From positions 1 through 54,136 of the forward strand of contig CAXKVV010000333.1 of the NCBI GenBank assembly GCA_964058805.1: 54,136 nt of DNA. Reading direction: 5' to 3'. This document shows, one piece after another, positions 34,831 through 45,756 of the stretch. Numbering within the stretch: position 1 is the first letter of the stretch; each line of letters starts with the position of its first letter. Position numbers and translations under genes: made by a program. A model generated the notes under the pieces. It was not told where the DNA came from. It worked only from the letters and a program-made list of their open reading frames with translations, and searched no databases. Origin of the DNA: Schoenoplectus triqueter (Eukaryota; Streptophyta; Magnoliopsida; Poales; Cyperaceae).

Positions 34831-37680
34831 CAAACTGAGCGGAGACGAGCGAAGATGAGTTTCCACTTTAGCACGCAAAAGATGCACAAATGAGGGGAGA
34901 GTGAGTGAGCTTCCAGAACAAATGTCAATCAAATTTCTAAGGAGCATCCACAAAATGGTGTTATCAATTGCATCTACAATCCAATTAATATTGGTAAGTT
35001 TATCCATCAGTAATAAAGGGATAAACAGGTTTATTCTGTACCCGGCCTAGAGGTCAATACAGACAGGTTCGGTATCCGTAAAATACCACGATTACTTAGG
35101 TTATGTATTGGAACAAGTAAAAATGAAGCAATGTATAGAATAAATACAATAGAGTGCTATGAAATTTTTTCCTTTTTTGTTATTGTACTTAGGCGCTGCG
35201 TGAAAGTGATGTGCGGTCCGATTATTTATCAACAGTTCTGATTTAACAATAATAAATAGTTACGTGCATCAAAATTTGTGTTTAGACTTCTCCACAATCA
35301 TTGTGATTTCCTTGAACCGTTATGATTTCCCTGCGGAGATCTCCGTACAGAAAATATCCACAGAGAATACCGATCTGAGAGAGTTCATGCAATGGATTGA
35401 TTCCATTATTTTAGTGAGAGAATCTGCTTGACTCCGCACGTCTCCTTCAAAATAATCCCAAATTCCTAATCAAATTTTATCTCTTTGGAATAACTCATAA
35501 TTTTTAGTCACTCTCAAAGCGCGTGAGTGGATATTTGACGCTTTTAAAATTTTGTTATTGATATCTTGAACTCATGCTTATGTGCCACGTATTAGTCCGA
35601 GGTCACTTCACATAATTAGTCAGCTGACGTGGCGTAATTACAGCTGCAATTTTAATTGGTGGTGTGCTCTGGTCTTCTTCTTCTTTTATTTGAGGAAACT
35701 CTGGTGCTCTTTAGTCTTTACCATCAAAGGAATGGTGGATCTCTTTTGGACTTTACCATAGAAACCTGTCATTACCAATTGGCCAACCGTGAGATTTTTT
35801 GTATCTAAAAGAAATGACTGTGATTTTTTTTTTTCACCCTAAAAAAAAGTGGGGGGTGGGTGCTCTGACAAATAATTATCCACGTAAATTTGTTAGAAAT
35901 TGATTGGTACATGATTTTCGCCAAGTTTTCTCTTGACTTGCAACACATCTTGTGTGTACATTTTTCCACTGTACATCAATGAGGATTTGTAAGATTTTTA
36001 CTTAAAATCCACTCAAAATACTGTAACGTCCTGTGTCGAAACTCTATAAAATCATATATTTTATATTCATCTGACAGTCAATAATTAATGTTGTCAGCCA
36101 AAAAAAATAAAAAAAGACGGAAACAAAAAGAGTCGGCTACCACATATCATGAGAAAAATTGGTCACGTGTCTCATCTATTTATTCTTTCTTCGTTTTTCT
36201 TTTTACGATTTTGGTTCTCCATTTACTTCCTCGATCAAAAGAGATGGGATGAGTACATGTTATGGTTATGAAGCACCCTTGGACAGCTACAACGTGCCAT
36301 GGGAAAAATTGGTTATCTTTTCTGTTTTTTTTTTCCATTTAACTTTTTCAATTTAAACTTTGATTGATTTAAAATTGTGAAGTAGTCCAAAATAAATGAA
36401 CTTGAGATATTACAATATCCCTTTCTTTATTTTCTGTTGGGGTGGTCACGATCACTTTACACCTGTCCGGTTCAGATTCATTTAACAATGATCTATCTTA
36501 CTCGAGTGGTCAATAATTTTTCATTTCAATGACGTTTTGCATAAATAACTTCCCTTAAAAGAGATAGAAAAAGCTTGACTTCTCATTGATTTGGAATTGA
36601 GACCATAGTGACAAGTTCGTGATTCGGAAAACGTTCGGCGAGATCAAAAATTTGACGTTTGGGTATAATACAGATATAATTCGAGAATAGTTCGTTTCAT
36701 TTAATATAAATAAAATATATATTATAATTATAAAATATTAAAAATATATTCAAAACTATAAAATTTCATATAAAATAATATATAATGTGTTTTTTTGCCG
36801 AATAATTCGCGAATAAAACGTTTGTTTGACCCCAAAAAACGCACTGTATATTAAACTGACGAATTATTCGTAAAACATCCGGTTATGAATGAAAAATGAA
36901 TTATTCGCGAATCTTGTTACTATGATCGGGACGTTTGATCCGATCTCTGGACGGTTTGTTCAAACTCTTCCGGCTTCTCATGTGTTTTTCAAGAATTATA
37001 ACTCTGTACAATTAGAGTGTGCATTGTTCATTTTGTTTGGCTGCATTTTTTTAAATGCACTTAAACTGTATGTACTGTGTGTTAGTCTGCATTTTTGTTG
37101 CCTGTAATCTTAGTTTTGCAATAACTGGGAATTTCTTAGAAAATGTCATTTTCGAAGTTACAAAAAGTAAATATATTTACTACATCAGCAATTTAATACT
37201 TTATTTTACATCATCTCGAAATCTTTTCATTCTTGTCAATTTATTTTGATGGCGTGACAAAAAAAGGATAATTGTTCAGAAAAGATTTTTTTTTACAATT
37301 AAAGATGCCACTTGTATTAAACAATTTGTTAATTTAACAGTGTTGTTAGAATTAACAAATGTTTAACATCCTTGTAACTAAAATTATTAAAAAAATCGCA
37401 TAAAAACTCGTAATTTATTTACAAACGGCATATAAATAGATTAAAAAAAATATAGTATTGGCCTGCTGATTAATAACACATTAAATAAACAGGAAAAACA
37501 AACAAATATAAATATATTATTATTCTATTGATATAACATCTCAACCATGACAAGATGTCAACATCGTTCTCAAACTTCATTGTATGGGTTAAATATCCTT
37601 TACTAGTTTTAGTAGGCAAATGATTCCTTCTTTTTTACGTAAAAGATAACTTATGAGTTATGATCACACAGAAGTTCTCT

Positions 37681-37742
37681 TAAACCGAAAATTGTTATAC
37701 GAGTATCAATTTAAACCGAAAATTGTTATACGAGTAACAATC
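37681..37742. repeat. Tandem duplication, 31 bp
   Basis: The text 'taaaccgaaaattgttatac' followed by 'gagta' occurs at 37681 and again at 37712. Confidence 0.9.
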
Positions 37743-38349
37743 CATAAATTTGGAACCATTAATTTTAATTTATTTCTTGAGCCACAATTTCGAATCATAA
37801 TTGTTTTTTTAATATTCCAATCACATTTTATGTAACGTCAAAAAAATCACTATGATGACTAATATTCTTAATACATAAATGGAGTTAAACTTTTAAGTTT
37901 TTAAAGTATATCATATCATCATTTTTTTATCATTGATTTTGTTTAAATCTTTTCATATTCTTCAATCTAAGGATTTATATAAAATAATTTCTCTATCCTC
38001 ATTTAAAATAATATTTAAGGTGAAACTTAATTCTTAAAATAATCCAATTTTTTATATGATTATTTATATATTATTATGTATCTAATTATATTAATAATAT
38101 AATTGATAATATACTTAGTATTTAAAATATTATGTTTAATTTTTTCAATATAAAATTTTATTAAATATATTTAAAATTATATATTATTAATTATTTATTT
38201 GAGAATTATATTGTCGAAACGAAAAACTCTAGTTTCATTAATATTCAATATGTTGTCCCACAGAAATTGAAACCAAGAACTAAACATATATAAAAAAATG
38301 TTTGACTTCAAAATTTTACAAAAAAAAATAAATAAAAGAAAATCTAACT

Positions 38350-38860
38350 GGTGTGACTTATGGCTTATGGCTCCGGGGAACGGGGAAAGTGCAAGGAAAT
38401 TTTCAAAGAGCAGCCCACGTGGAGCTCCGAAACAGAACCTTACTCTTTTTTTTTATAATTACCCGTAGGACAGAAACTTACTCTACTCTACTGCCCCACA
38501 ACCACAAAGTCACAGACCACAGAGAAGAGAGAATAAATCAACAGCGACACGAAACGACACAGCCAACACCAACAGCCAAAAGATATCGTTTGAAGAAGTC
38601 CATCTGGTCAGGTCGTGTGCTCCCTCCCGGCTCCCGCGCCTATGTCTATGTGCCTCCGCGTAGAGTGGCGTAAACGAGCTCGGTCGGACTAACTGGAGGA
38701 TCTCGATTTCCTCCTACGAGATTGCAGGGCTGAGATTGCGTCTCGCGTGGTGGCATTCCTGTGTGTAACAAAGAGAGCTGTCGCAGTTGGAATGTCACGT
38801 GACTACGTAAGGCGGGGCAGCGCGTCTTCTGACAAAGTCTCACCGAAGAGTGAAGAGTAT
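38350..38860. other. GC-richer patch, possible old gene or promoter remnant
   Basis: It stands out from AT-rich surroundings. A + strand frame of 106 codons (38353-38673) has no recognisable domain and is rich in Arg, Thr and Pro. The patch ends in an A run near 38866-38883. It might be a retrocopy, a promoter/5' leader or a decayed exon; there is no decisive evidence. Confidence 0.2.
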
Positions 38861-41830
38861 TTTCTCAAAAAAAAAAAAAAAAAGTGATGACTGAACACTG
38901 AAGAGTACTGCCAATGAGTGTTATAAAAATATCAGGTGGATCAAATCTGATCCATCAAATCTGTGTTCACATTCTGATATTCGTATCTATGTGTTAACTT
39001 GTGTCCGAAAAAATTTATGAGTTTATAACGAATTGTGGATAACTTTTTTTTAAATCCGTCTAAAATATATCCTATCCTAATCCGTATTCAACCATACCCA
39101 ACCCATCAAAATCTGAAAAAATTCAACTAAATCCGTCCAAACCCGACCCGTTATTTTATTTGAATTTTTTCATTCTAATTAAACCACTACTGCCAATGCG
39201 CCTAGACTGGAGCCTGGAGGAAACCGTGTTTCTGAGATCTGAGATCCAATGTGACGATTCACGACTTTCGTGTACCGAGTTAAAATATAACTATTCTGTG
39301 TCTCGCTACATGGATGGAAGTTCCGAGGACCAAACCACACGGAGTATGTAGATTGTTTTCTTGATTAACCGGTTGGGTTTACACCCAGTCATGGCACTTG
39401 GCACCTAACTCTGTCGTGTCAGGTAATTAAATGAGAAATTAACCAACTGTGGTAACTGCTAACTGTACCTTTTTTTTTTGGCGAAATGTAAAAGATTCAA
39501 CCCTTCGGTGATCGATGTGACAAAAATTAAGACACCCCGATTTGCAGAGATCGTTGCAAATTAATTGATTTCTATCATTTAATTTATTGAAAATATATTA
39601 TTTGAATTATATTAAACTGATGTTATCATTGATTGGTCATGTCATGCTCGTATTGTAAATTTATAATATCATAGCATCGTTCCATCATTCAAGTATTTTT
39701 AAAATGAAAAATATTTTTTCCCTTCTCTTATAAAACCCAAAAAAAAAATCAGAGAATGGCATTATCTTGTGAAAATATTTGAGGCCAGCTTGCCATTTAC
39801 CAGCATCTCTGCCCATGGACTCCGACTTTATTTCCCCTTGAATACATGAAACACTCCAAGAATTGCTTAAATGCCCATTGTTTACCTAATAAAAAAATTA
39901 TGATACTTGCAGTTTGCATTTTGCAACCCAGTCTGTATTGTTGAATAAAAGGATGATATAGATAACAAAAAAATATCTAAAATAATATTTATCGCGTATA
40001 TCGGAAGTGTTGCCAGCTGGAAGCTAGGACTTGGGACAACAGGCAAATGGTGTGTATAATTTTGTCAGGTTGCGCAGCAAATTTTCAGTTTATCATTTAC
40101 TGAAAAGTGGTAAATTCGTGTACATTTATATTCAAAATCCATTCTGATTTACACTGGTTGTATTTGGCTGTACAACTTCACAATTAGAATTTATTATATT
40201 CAAACGATGCATCTGAATTACTCAATTCGATATTCATACCAAAATCTTGTAAGAATAATATAATACTTATATGTAATTAAAATTTATTTTCTTTTCTAAA
40301 ATAAAGAAAAAAAATAGCATACCGGACAGCTAAATGTAAAACTTCTATTTTCAAAATAAAAATTGCATGGATGCATCCAAATACAAAATATGTTATTCCA
40401 GAACAACGAGAACCTGTTTATTTTGAGTGAATGCGAATTGAAAAAGTTTTTTTTTAACTTTCCATCACTATTTTAAACATACAATTCATAAATACAAAGA
40501 ATGTTTCTATCATTGGAAATATCATTATATTTTCGCTTTTAATTCTAACTCTATTAAACTTATATTATTGCACAATTCCTTACACGATCCAAAAGTGTTC
40601 TCAAAACATGGGAGTAATTAATATTTTGATTCCAGTCATTATTATTTTTGCTTAAATCCACCTTTTTTATACGACAAATATTTAAATCGATTTTAACTAT
40701 TTTATTGTATTAAGGGTTATATTGAAAAAAATATATGTCAACATTTATTTTTCATAATAAATCTAATAAATATAAATTGGATTGTGATGGTTAAAAGCTA
40801 GGCACGAGTGTTGTCCAATGAACTTTCTAAAATTAAAGATGGCTTGTAATGCTCCTAACCATGATCTTTCTAATGGAATTTAAACGTTCAATACAATCAT
40901 CGTGGACCGTCCCAAATTATTGTGATGTAGGAAAGAAACGCTCAATCATGTGTTCTCTTTCATAACAAAACAATAAAATAATTTTATTATTATTACAGAT
41001 GGCAATGTTTGAAACTTTCAATTAGTGTTATTGTTGGATTAAGACACGGTCTATGAATACAAATTTGACATTGATTTTTTTCGATACAATTCGATGATAA
41101 ATATGTTCACAATATGTAGAAAATAATTTATATCAGTAAAATTTAAGCCTAATTTGATAGGAAGAATCGATTTATAGTTTTCTTTGTAATTCCCATTAGT
41201 AGTTGACGTATATTCTTCTAGAAAAATTATATATTCGGAGATTATATTATGGATCACAATAATTTTAGACTGTTCGATTTTAAATATTGAATGATTAAGA
41301 TAAACTTTTCAATGTAAAATTATAACAGTTAAACATAATATTTCCAGTTTAAATTAAATTAATAAATAAGCATTTAAATTGGATAAAATTTTATCATGAA
41401 ATTGACTTGATACAGAGTTGTATAATATATTTGCTTTACTTATACTATGATTTCATTTTCAAAAATGTGAAAAATCTATACAAGAAACGTGAATATGAAA
41501 TCAAGACTCGAAAAATACTCAAACTAAAATACATGGAAGGAAATAGATCAATTGAATATATATTTCTTGTCCTACGTTACAACGTATAGTATTATACTAT
41601 TAGTCTTTTATTATAAAATATTATATACAACAAATATTTACATTTTATTAGACTATAAACATTTTTTTCAACAAAAAATAGTATAAAATCAAAATTAAGC
41701 GGTTTAATATGGAAGAGATATATGGTTCAAACTAACAGAAAATATTTATTGTTTATTTCTTAATTTTGCGTACACTATTAGAAACATTTTAAGAAAAATA
41801 CATATTTAAAAAATTAATTGAAATGATTTT

Positions 41831-41968
41831 CAATTTAAATTTTCTACTTTTGACAATTTACTAAAATATAAAATCTTATGAATTTTGTTGCACATATTCA
41901 ATTTAAATTTTCTACTTTTGACACTTTACTAAAATATAAAATCTTATGAATTTTGTTGCACATATTCG
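41831..41968. repeat. Tandem duplication, 68 bp
   Basis: Starting 'caatttaaattttctacttt' and ending 'gttgcacatatt', the unit occurs at 41831 and 41899 with one clear base change (tgacaattta or tgacacttta). Confidence 0.9.
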
Positions 41969-42830
41969 ACAGTACATCATTATATATTAAATATATATAC
42001 CGAAGCAACGCAAGGTTATTCTCTAGTAAATCTTGGATTTCACTAATAATGACATTGACATGGAACACGTCAATAAATCTAATTTATATTCATATTTGAG
42101 ATTTTAATTTAGCAGTAGCGCGTGAAAAGAGTGTGTGACGACGCATGACCAAAGGATTTTTGGGTGGGTGAAATGTATGATTTCAGAATTAGATACTTTT
42201 TGACATCATTCAAATAAATTATTCCGATAGGTCCATCTCAAATCAGACGACTCAGATTAAAACTAAAAGCAGATTTCATGTTATTCGAGTCCAAAATAGC
42301 GGCCAAAACCCAAAAGGCAACCATAATACCAATATGCCACATGCCGCAAAGAAGAGAAGATCAGAGAGCTTAAGGTTGGTGAAAATTGTACCAGCGCACT
42401 CTTCTTCGACATGGTCAGAATACGATCTAACTCGAAAAATGTCGGATTTGTTCAGATTTGAAATTGATTTAACTCAATTTGAATTTTTTTAAAATCAAAC
42501 TAATCTGATCACATCTGATTCGACTTGATCTAAAATTAAATAATTTATAATTTAATTAAAATCAATTTAATCTCTAAAAAAATTAATATATAAATTAATT
42601 CGATTCTAATCTAATTTTTTTTTTAAATTAAATTGATCCGACTTAACTGCTTGTCATCTCAACTCTTCGGTATCTTTGGACTGGAGTTCGACAAAGTATA
42701 AACAAAAAAATAAGCATGCAGGTTTCACTGTTTCAGGAGGTAACTGAAAAGAACAAATGAGCGTAAAAAGTTAAAAACAAGGATAATATCCAGAAGTAGA
42801 GATAACAAAATACGAAGAGATAAAATATAC

Positions 42831-42906
42831 CCAGAATGTGGGTCCCATGTTGACAATAAAGTAACCCCCAAGTACGCATAAGCTGCGCCTCCAGAATGTG
42901 GGTCCC
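42831..42906. promoter_or_regulatory. Paired ccagaatgtgggtccc sites upstream of the ROH1-like gene
   Basis: The 16-bp sequence ccagaatgtgggtccc occurs at 42831-42846 and again at 42891-42906, exactly 60 bp apart and 360-435 bp before the start codon at 43266. GTGGGTCC fits the published binding consensus of plant TCP transcription factors (GTGGNCCC and GGNCCCAC classes). Regulation by TCP factors is an inference. Confidence 0.4.
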
Positions 42907-43216
42907 GGAGTCAGTAGATGAAATTTTAGGTTTGACCTCATACGCCGAGTCCATTTACGCTACTATCTCATTGGAAGGTAGTGGTTTCCAACCGAGTCAA
43001 TTTCCCCTCAAAGAAAGAATTAGTCCATTCTCCGAAATATATTCTTACGGAATATTTCTACAACTACCTACGGAAAGGACCTTTTTCCTTGCCTGCCCAA
43101 TGAAACAAAACTCTCTGGCTCTCTGCTAGTAAGTAGAATAACTGTAAATTCAAGTCTCACATAATCACATTCCCAGCCCCCCAGCCAAGTTCTTCCCCTC
43201 TAATCTCTCCTGCTCT

Positions 43217-43223
43217 TATAAAA
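43217..43223 (+). promoter_or_regulatory. TATA box of the ROH1-like gene
   Basis: TATAAAA lies 43-49 bp upstream of the start codon in a CT-rich region (ctctcctgctc before it, ctctctctcttcc after it). Transcription would be expected to start about 30 bp downstream, leaving a very short 5' leader. Confidence 0.6.
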
Positions 43224-43265
43224 CCCCAAATTCAACCAAACCCTTCATCTCTCTCTCTTCCATCC

Positions 43266-44543
43266 ATGGCAATGGCGGGAGAACCCCCATCCACTTCAAC
43301 GGGCTTCCGCGGTTTCCTCAGCTTTCGCCGACACCAAATCGCCTCTCTCGAACCGACGCCACAAGAAGAGCTAGATTCACTGGAGCACTTCCAGTCGCAA
43401 GTCTCAAGTTGCCTCCTCTCTCTCCTTTCCTCCGACGATTCCTCCCCTTTTCTCTCTCTCTCCTTCCTTTCGAAGCTCCTGGATTCCCTCCTCTGCATCG
43501 AGAGCGAATTCCGTGTGCTGCTTCCCCTGCTCCTCTCACGCAACCCTTCAATCCTCTCCAAGCCACCATCAGACAAGCTCACGAATGATTTATTAGACCG
43601 TGCTGTTAAAACCCTCGACCTGTGCAATGCTGTGTCTTTGTCTCTGCAAGCGATGCGACACTCACAGCGCCAGGCGAGAATTGCTGTATCGTGCTTGTTA
43701 CAATCTGAACACCTCGGCGAGGCCCAGATGTCCCGTGCACGCCGTGCCCTTAAGAAGTTATTAGCCGGGGCTTTCAACCGTACAAGTAGTAGTGGGAGCG
43801 GTGGCAGTGGCGGCGGTTTTGGCAGCAGCGGGAGTTCTATTTCTCGTGATGCTTCGTTTCTGCACAGCAAATCAGTCTCCTTTAGTGTGTCGAAGAATTG
43901 GTCATCCAGGCAACAAGTGCAAGCCATGACGGCACATCTGATGGCTCCACGTCAGGGATCAGTTACTGATGCGACCACTGGGCTCGCTACGGCAGTGTAC
44001 ACTATGACTTCATTGCTCGTATTTGTCATGTGGGTGTTAGTCTCAGCTGTGCCATGCTATGACCAGGTTGGTCCAAATGGTACTAATAATGCAACCCCGC
44101 CGCCGCCTCCTCCACCCCCAAAGCACCTCCAATGGGTAGTGCCCATGGTGACACTCCAAGAAAAAATAACTGAAGAATGGAAAAGAAAGGACAAAAGGGC
44201 CAGTGCAGGTCTCCTGGCTGAGATGCAGGCCGTGGAGAAGAACGCGCGGTGGTTGATGGAATGGGTTGATGAAGAGGCTGGGGAAGGGGGACCACTGATT
44301 GAAGAAGAACGTGCAGCTGAGGTGGCAGCTCGGGCAGTTGAACTGGAGGAAGCATGTGATATTTTGGAAGAGGGACTTGAGCCATTTGAGAGACAGGTCC
44401 GGTTGGTTTTTCATAGGGTTGTTAGTAACCGTGCTGAGGTGTTTCGGTACCTTGATGATAGCATGAGATCGGTAAAAGTGCATGGCCATAGTAATGTTGG
44501 CCTGCCACTGTTGCATGGTGCCGGTTTGCTGCCGATGCAATAG
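43266..44543 (+). CDS. ROH1/BYPASS1-like family protein, 425 aa, intronless
   Basis: The protein begins MAMAGEPPSTSTGFRGFLSFRR and resembles the plant ROH1-like group (DUF793, related to BYPASS1). Arabidopsis ROH1 proteins bind the exocyst subunit EXO70 and influence secretion to the cell wall; BYPASS1 relatives restrict a root-derived mobile signal. Landmarks are an N-terminal SFRR motif (19-22) followed by helical sequence, a Gly/Ser-rich linker (174-192), a hydrophobic segment that could span or associate with a membrane (about 240-263, LATAVYTMTSLLVFVMWVLVSAVP), a proline run (278-285) and a charged, coiled-coil-like region (296-375). Length fits the family and, as in many members, there is no intron. 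The first ATG (ccatccATGGcaATGG) is chosen; residue 3 is a second in-frame Met. The exact subfamily is not settled, so no symbol is given. Confidence 0.9.
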   Translation: MAMAGEPPSTSTGFRGFLSFRRHQIASLEPTPQEELDSLEHFQSQVSSCLLSLLSSDDSSPFLSLSFLSKLLDSLLCIESEFRVLLPLLLSRNPSILSKPPSDKLTNDLLDRAVKTLDLCNAVSLSLQAMRHSQRQARIAVSCLLQSEHLGEAQMSRARRALKKLLAGAFNRTSSSGSGGSGGGFGSSGSSISRDASFLHSKSVSFSVSKNWSSRQQVQAMTAHLMAPRQGSVTDATTGLATAVYTMTSLLVFVMWVLVSAVPCYDQVGPNGTNNATPPPPPPPPKHLQWVVPMVTLQEKITEEWKRKDKRASAGLLAEMQAVEKNARWLMEWVDEEAGEGGPLIEEERAAEVAARAVELEEACDILEEGLEPFERQVRLVFHRVVSNRAEVFRYLDDSMRSVKVHGHSNVGLPLLHGAGLLPMQ

Positions 44544-45340
44544 AAACGATTAGCGGTATCATTTTGATGCTTGACTCACCACGTTTCCATTGGCAGCCGG
44601 TGTGGGTTAATCGCCAAATTACACAGCTTAAGAAGTGATTTTAGAGAAGGGTGGGGATGGTTAATTAGATCAAGATTCTTTGGTTGAGTTTTGTTGTAAA
44701 CTTAATGTAAATTAACTAATAGGTTTTGTTTGTTTTATTTTGTTGTTTTTTTTCCAATTCATTTATTTGTTCATAAGAGGTGAAATTGAGTCTAGTTTGA
44801 TAACCCAATTTCTTTCTTTCGGTTCAATTTTTCCCTTAGTTCTCCTTCTAAGGTTGTTTTCCCCCAATTATTTTTTGTTAAATTGTACAAACAAGATGTA
44901 TGCCGCTTTGTAATTAAATTGTAATCTTGACACCCCTTCTAGATTAAGAAATACAAGTTACATGGTTTCTTTGTAAAGCAGTGGCTTATAGTCACTTTCT
45001 TCTAAAAAAAACAATACAAGTTATAGGTTTTGAATGATTTGTACAATTGTCTGATGTTCAAAGAATCGCGGGAATCGGGGGTTATGTAGAATTCTTACTT
45101 ATTTTATTTATCTTTTTGCACACCAGCTACAGTTGTGCAAAGAAGAATGATTGAACTTGTGGTTAGTAGCTTCCATGACCAGACTTACATGGTATTTGAG
45201 GTACCTTCCGTATTAAATCAAACAGAATTGCTAATTCTGAATTGGGGATCCCGTTGCCTTGACAACTTGGAACAAATTCTTTTTAGAGAATTGCAAAACA
45301 ACTGGAGCTAGTTGTATCTGTTGTATCCATGGTCCATGGA
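44544..45340. other. 3' flank of the ROH1-like gene
   Basis: AT-rich, with T-rich stretches (44730-44755) and several weak AATAAA-like elements. No gene is seen. The mRNA 3' end presumably lies in the first few hundred bases. Confidence 0.4.
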
Positions 45341-45361
45341 GATAAATATATATATATATAT

Positions 45362-45756
45362 AGAGTGATGCTATGGTGTTTCGCGAAGTAAAAAAAAAAT
45401 TGTGCTTCGCGTCCGTATCTTAAATTTAAAAGTTCAAACGGCCGATCCAAACCGTTGAGCATCATCTTCATATTGAAATATCCTTGGAGATCAAATTTTA
45501 TATTTTTTTGATATTTTTTAGATGGGTACAAAGTAGCTTGTTTTGGATGGTGCAGAAATCTTTAGATCAACAAACTTTGTACCCATCTAAAAAATATCAA
45601 AAAAATTCAAAAAAATATAAAATTTAATCTCCAAGGATATTTCAATATGAAAATGATGTTCAACGGTTTGGATCGGCCGTTTGAACTTTTAAATTCGAAA
45701 TACAGACGCGAAGCACAAAAGATTTTTTGCTTCGCGAAGCACCATAGCATTACTCT
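45362..45756. mobile_element. Long inverted-repeat (fold-back) MITE, 395 bp
   Basis: The left arm starts agagtgatgctatggtg and the right end is its reverse complement (caccatagcattactct) with one mismatch. The arms pair over roughly 180 bp each, for example atgggtacaaagt against actttgtacccat near the loop, and ggccgatccaaaccgttga against tcaacggtttggatcggcc. TA repeats flank both ends, so a TA target duplication is possible but cannot be distinguished from the microsatellite. A transcript would form a long hairpin, a potential small-RNA source. No transposase is encoded. Confidence 0.85.

Larger units (their letters stand above)
35036..42780. other. AT-rich intergenic DNA without a convincing gene
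   Basis: The stretch is AT-rich with many short A and T runs. It contains short local duplications (37681, 41831), a GC-richer patch (38350-38860) and low-complexity text resembling decayed transposon ends (for example 39040-39140 and 42420-42640). Open frames are all short and look random. No RNA gene was recognised. Confidence 0.6.

Noticed and set aside
38353..38673. A 106-codon + strand frame as a gene
   Set aside because: There is no recognisable domain, its Arg/Thr composition is atypical, and no splice or promoter context was convincing; it is kept only as a GC-rich patch.
43232..43927. A 231-codon minus-strand open frame
   Set aside because: It is a shadow of the ROH1-like gene on the other strand; its Arg/Ser-rich composition is typical of an antisense frame.
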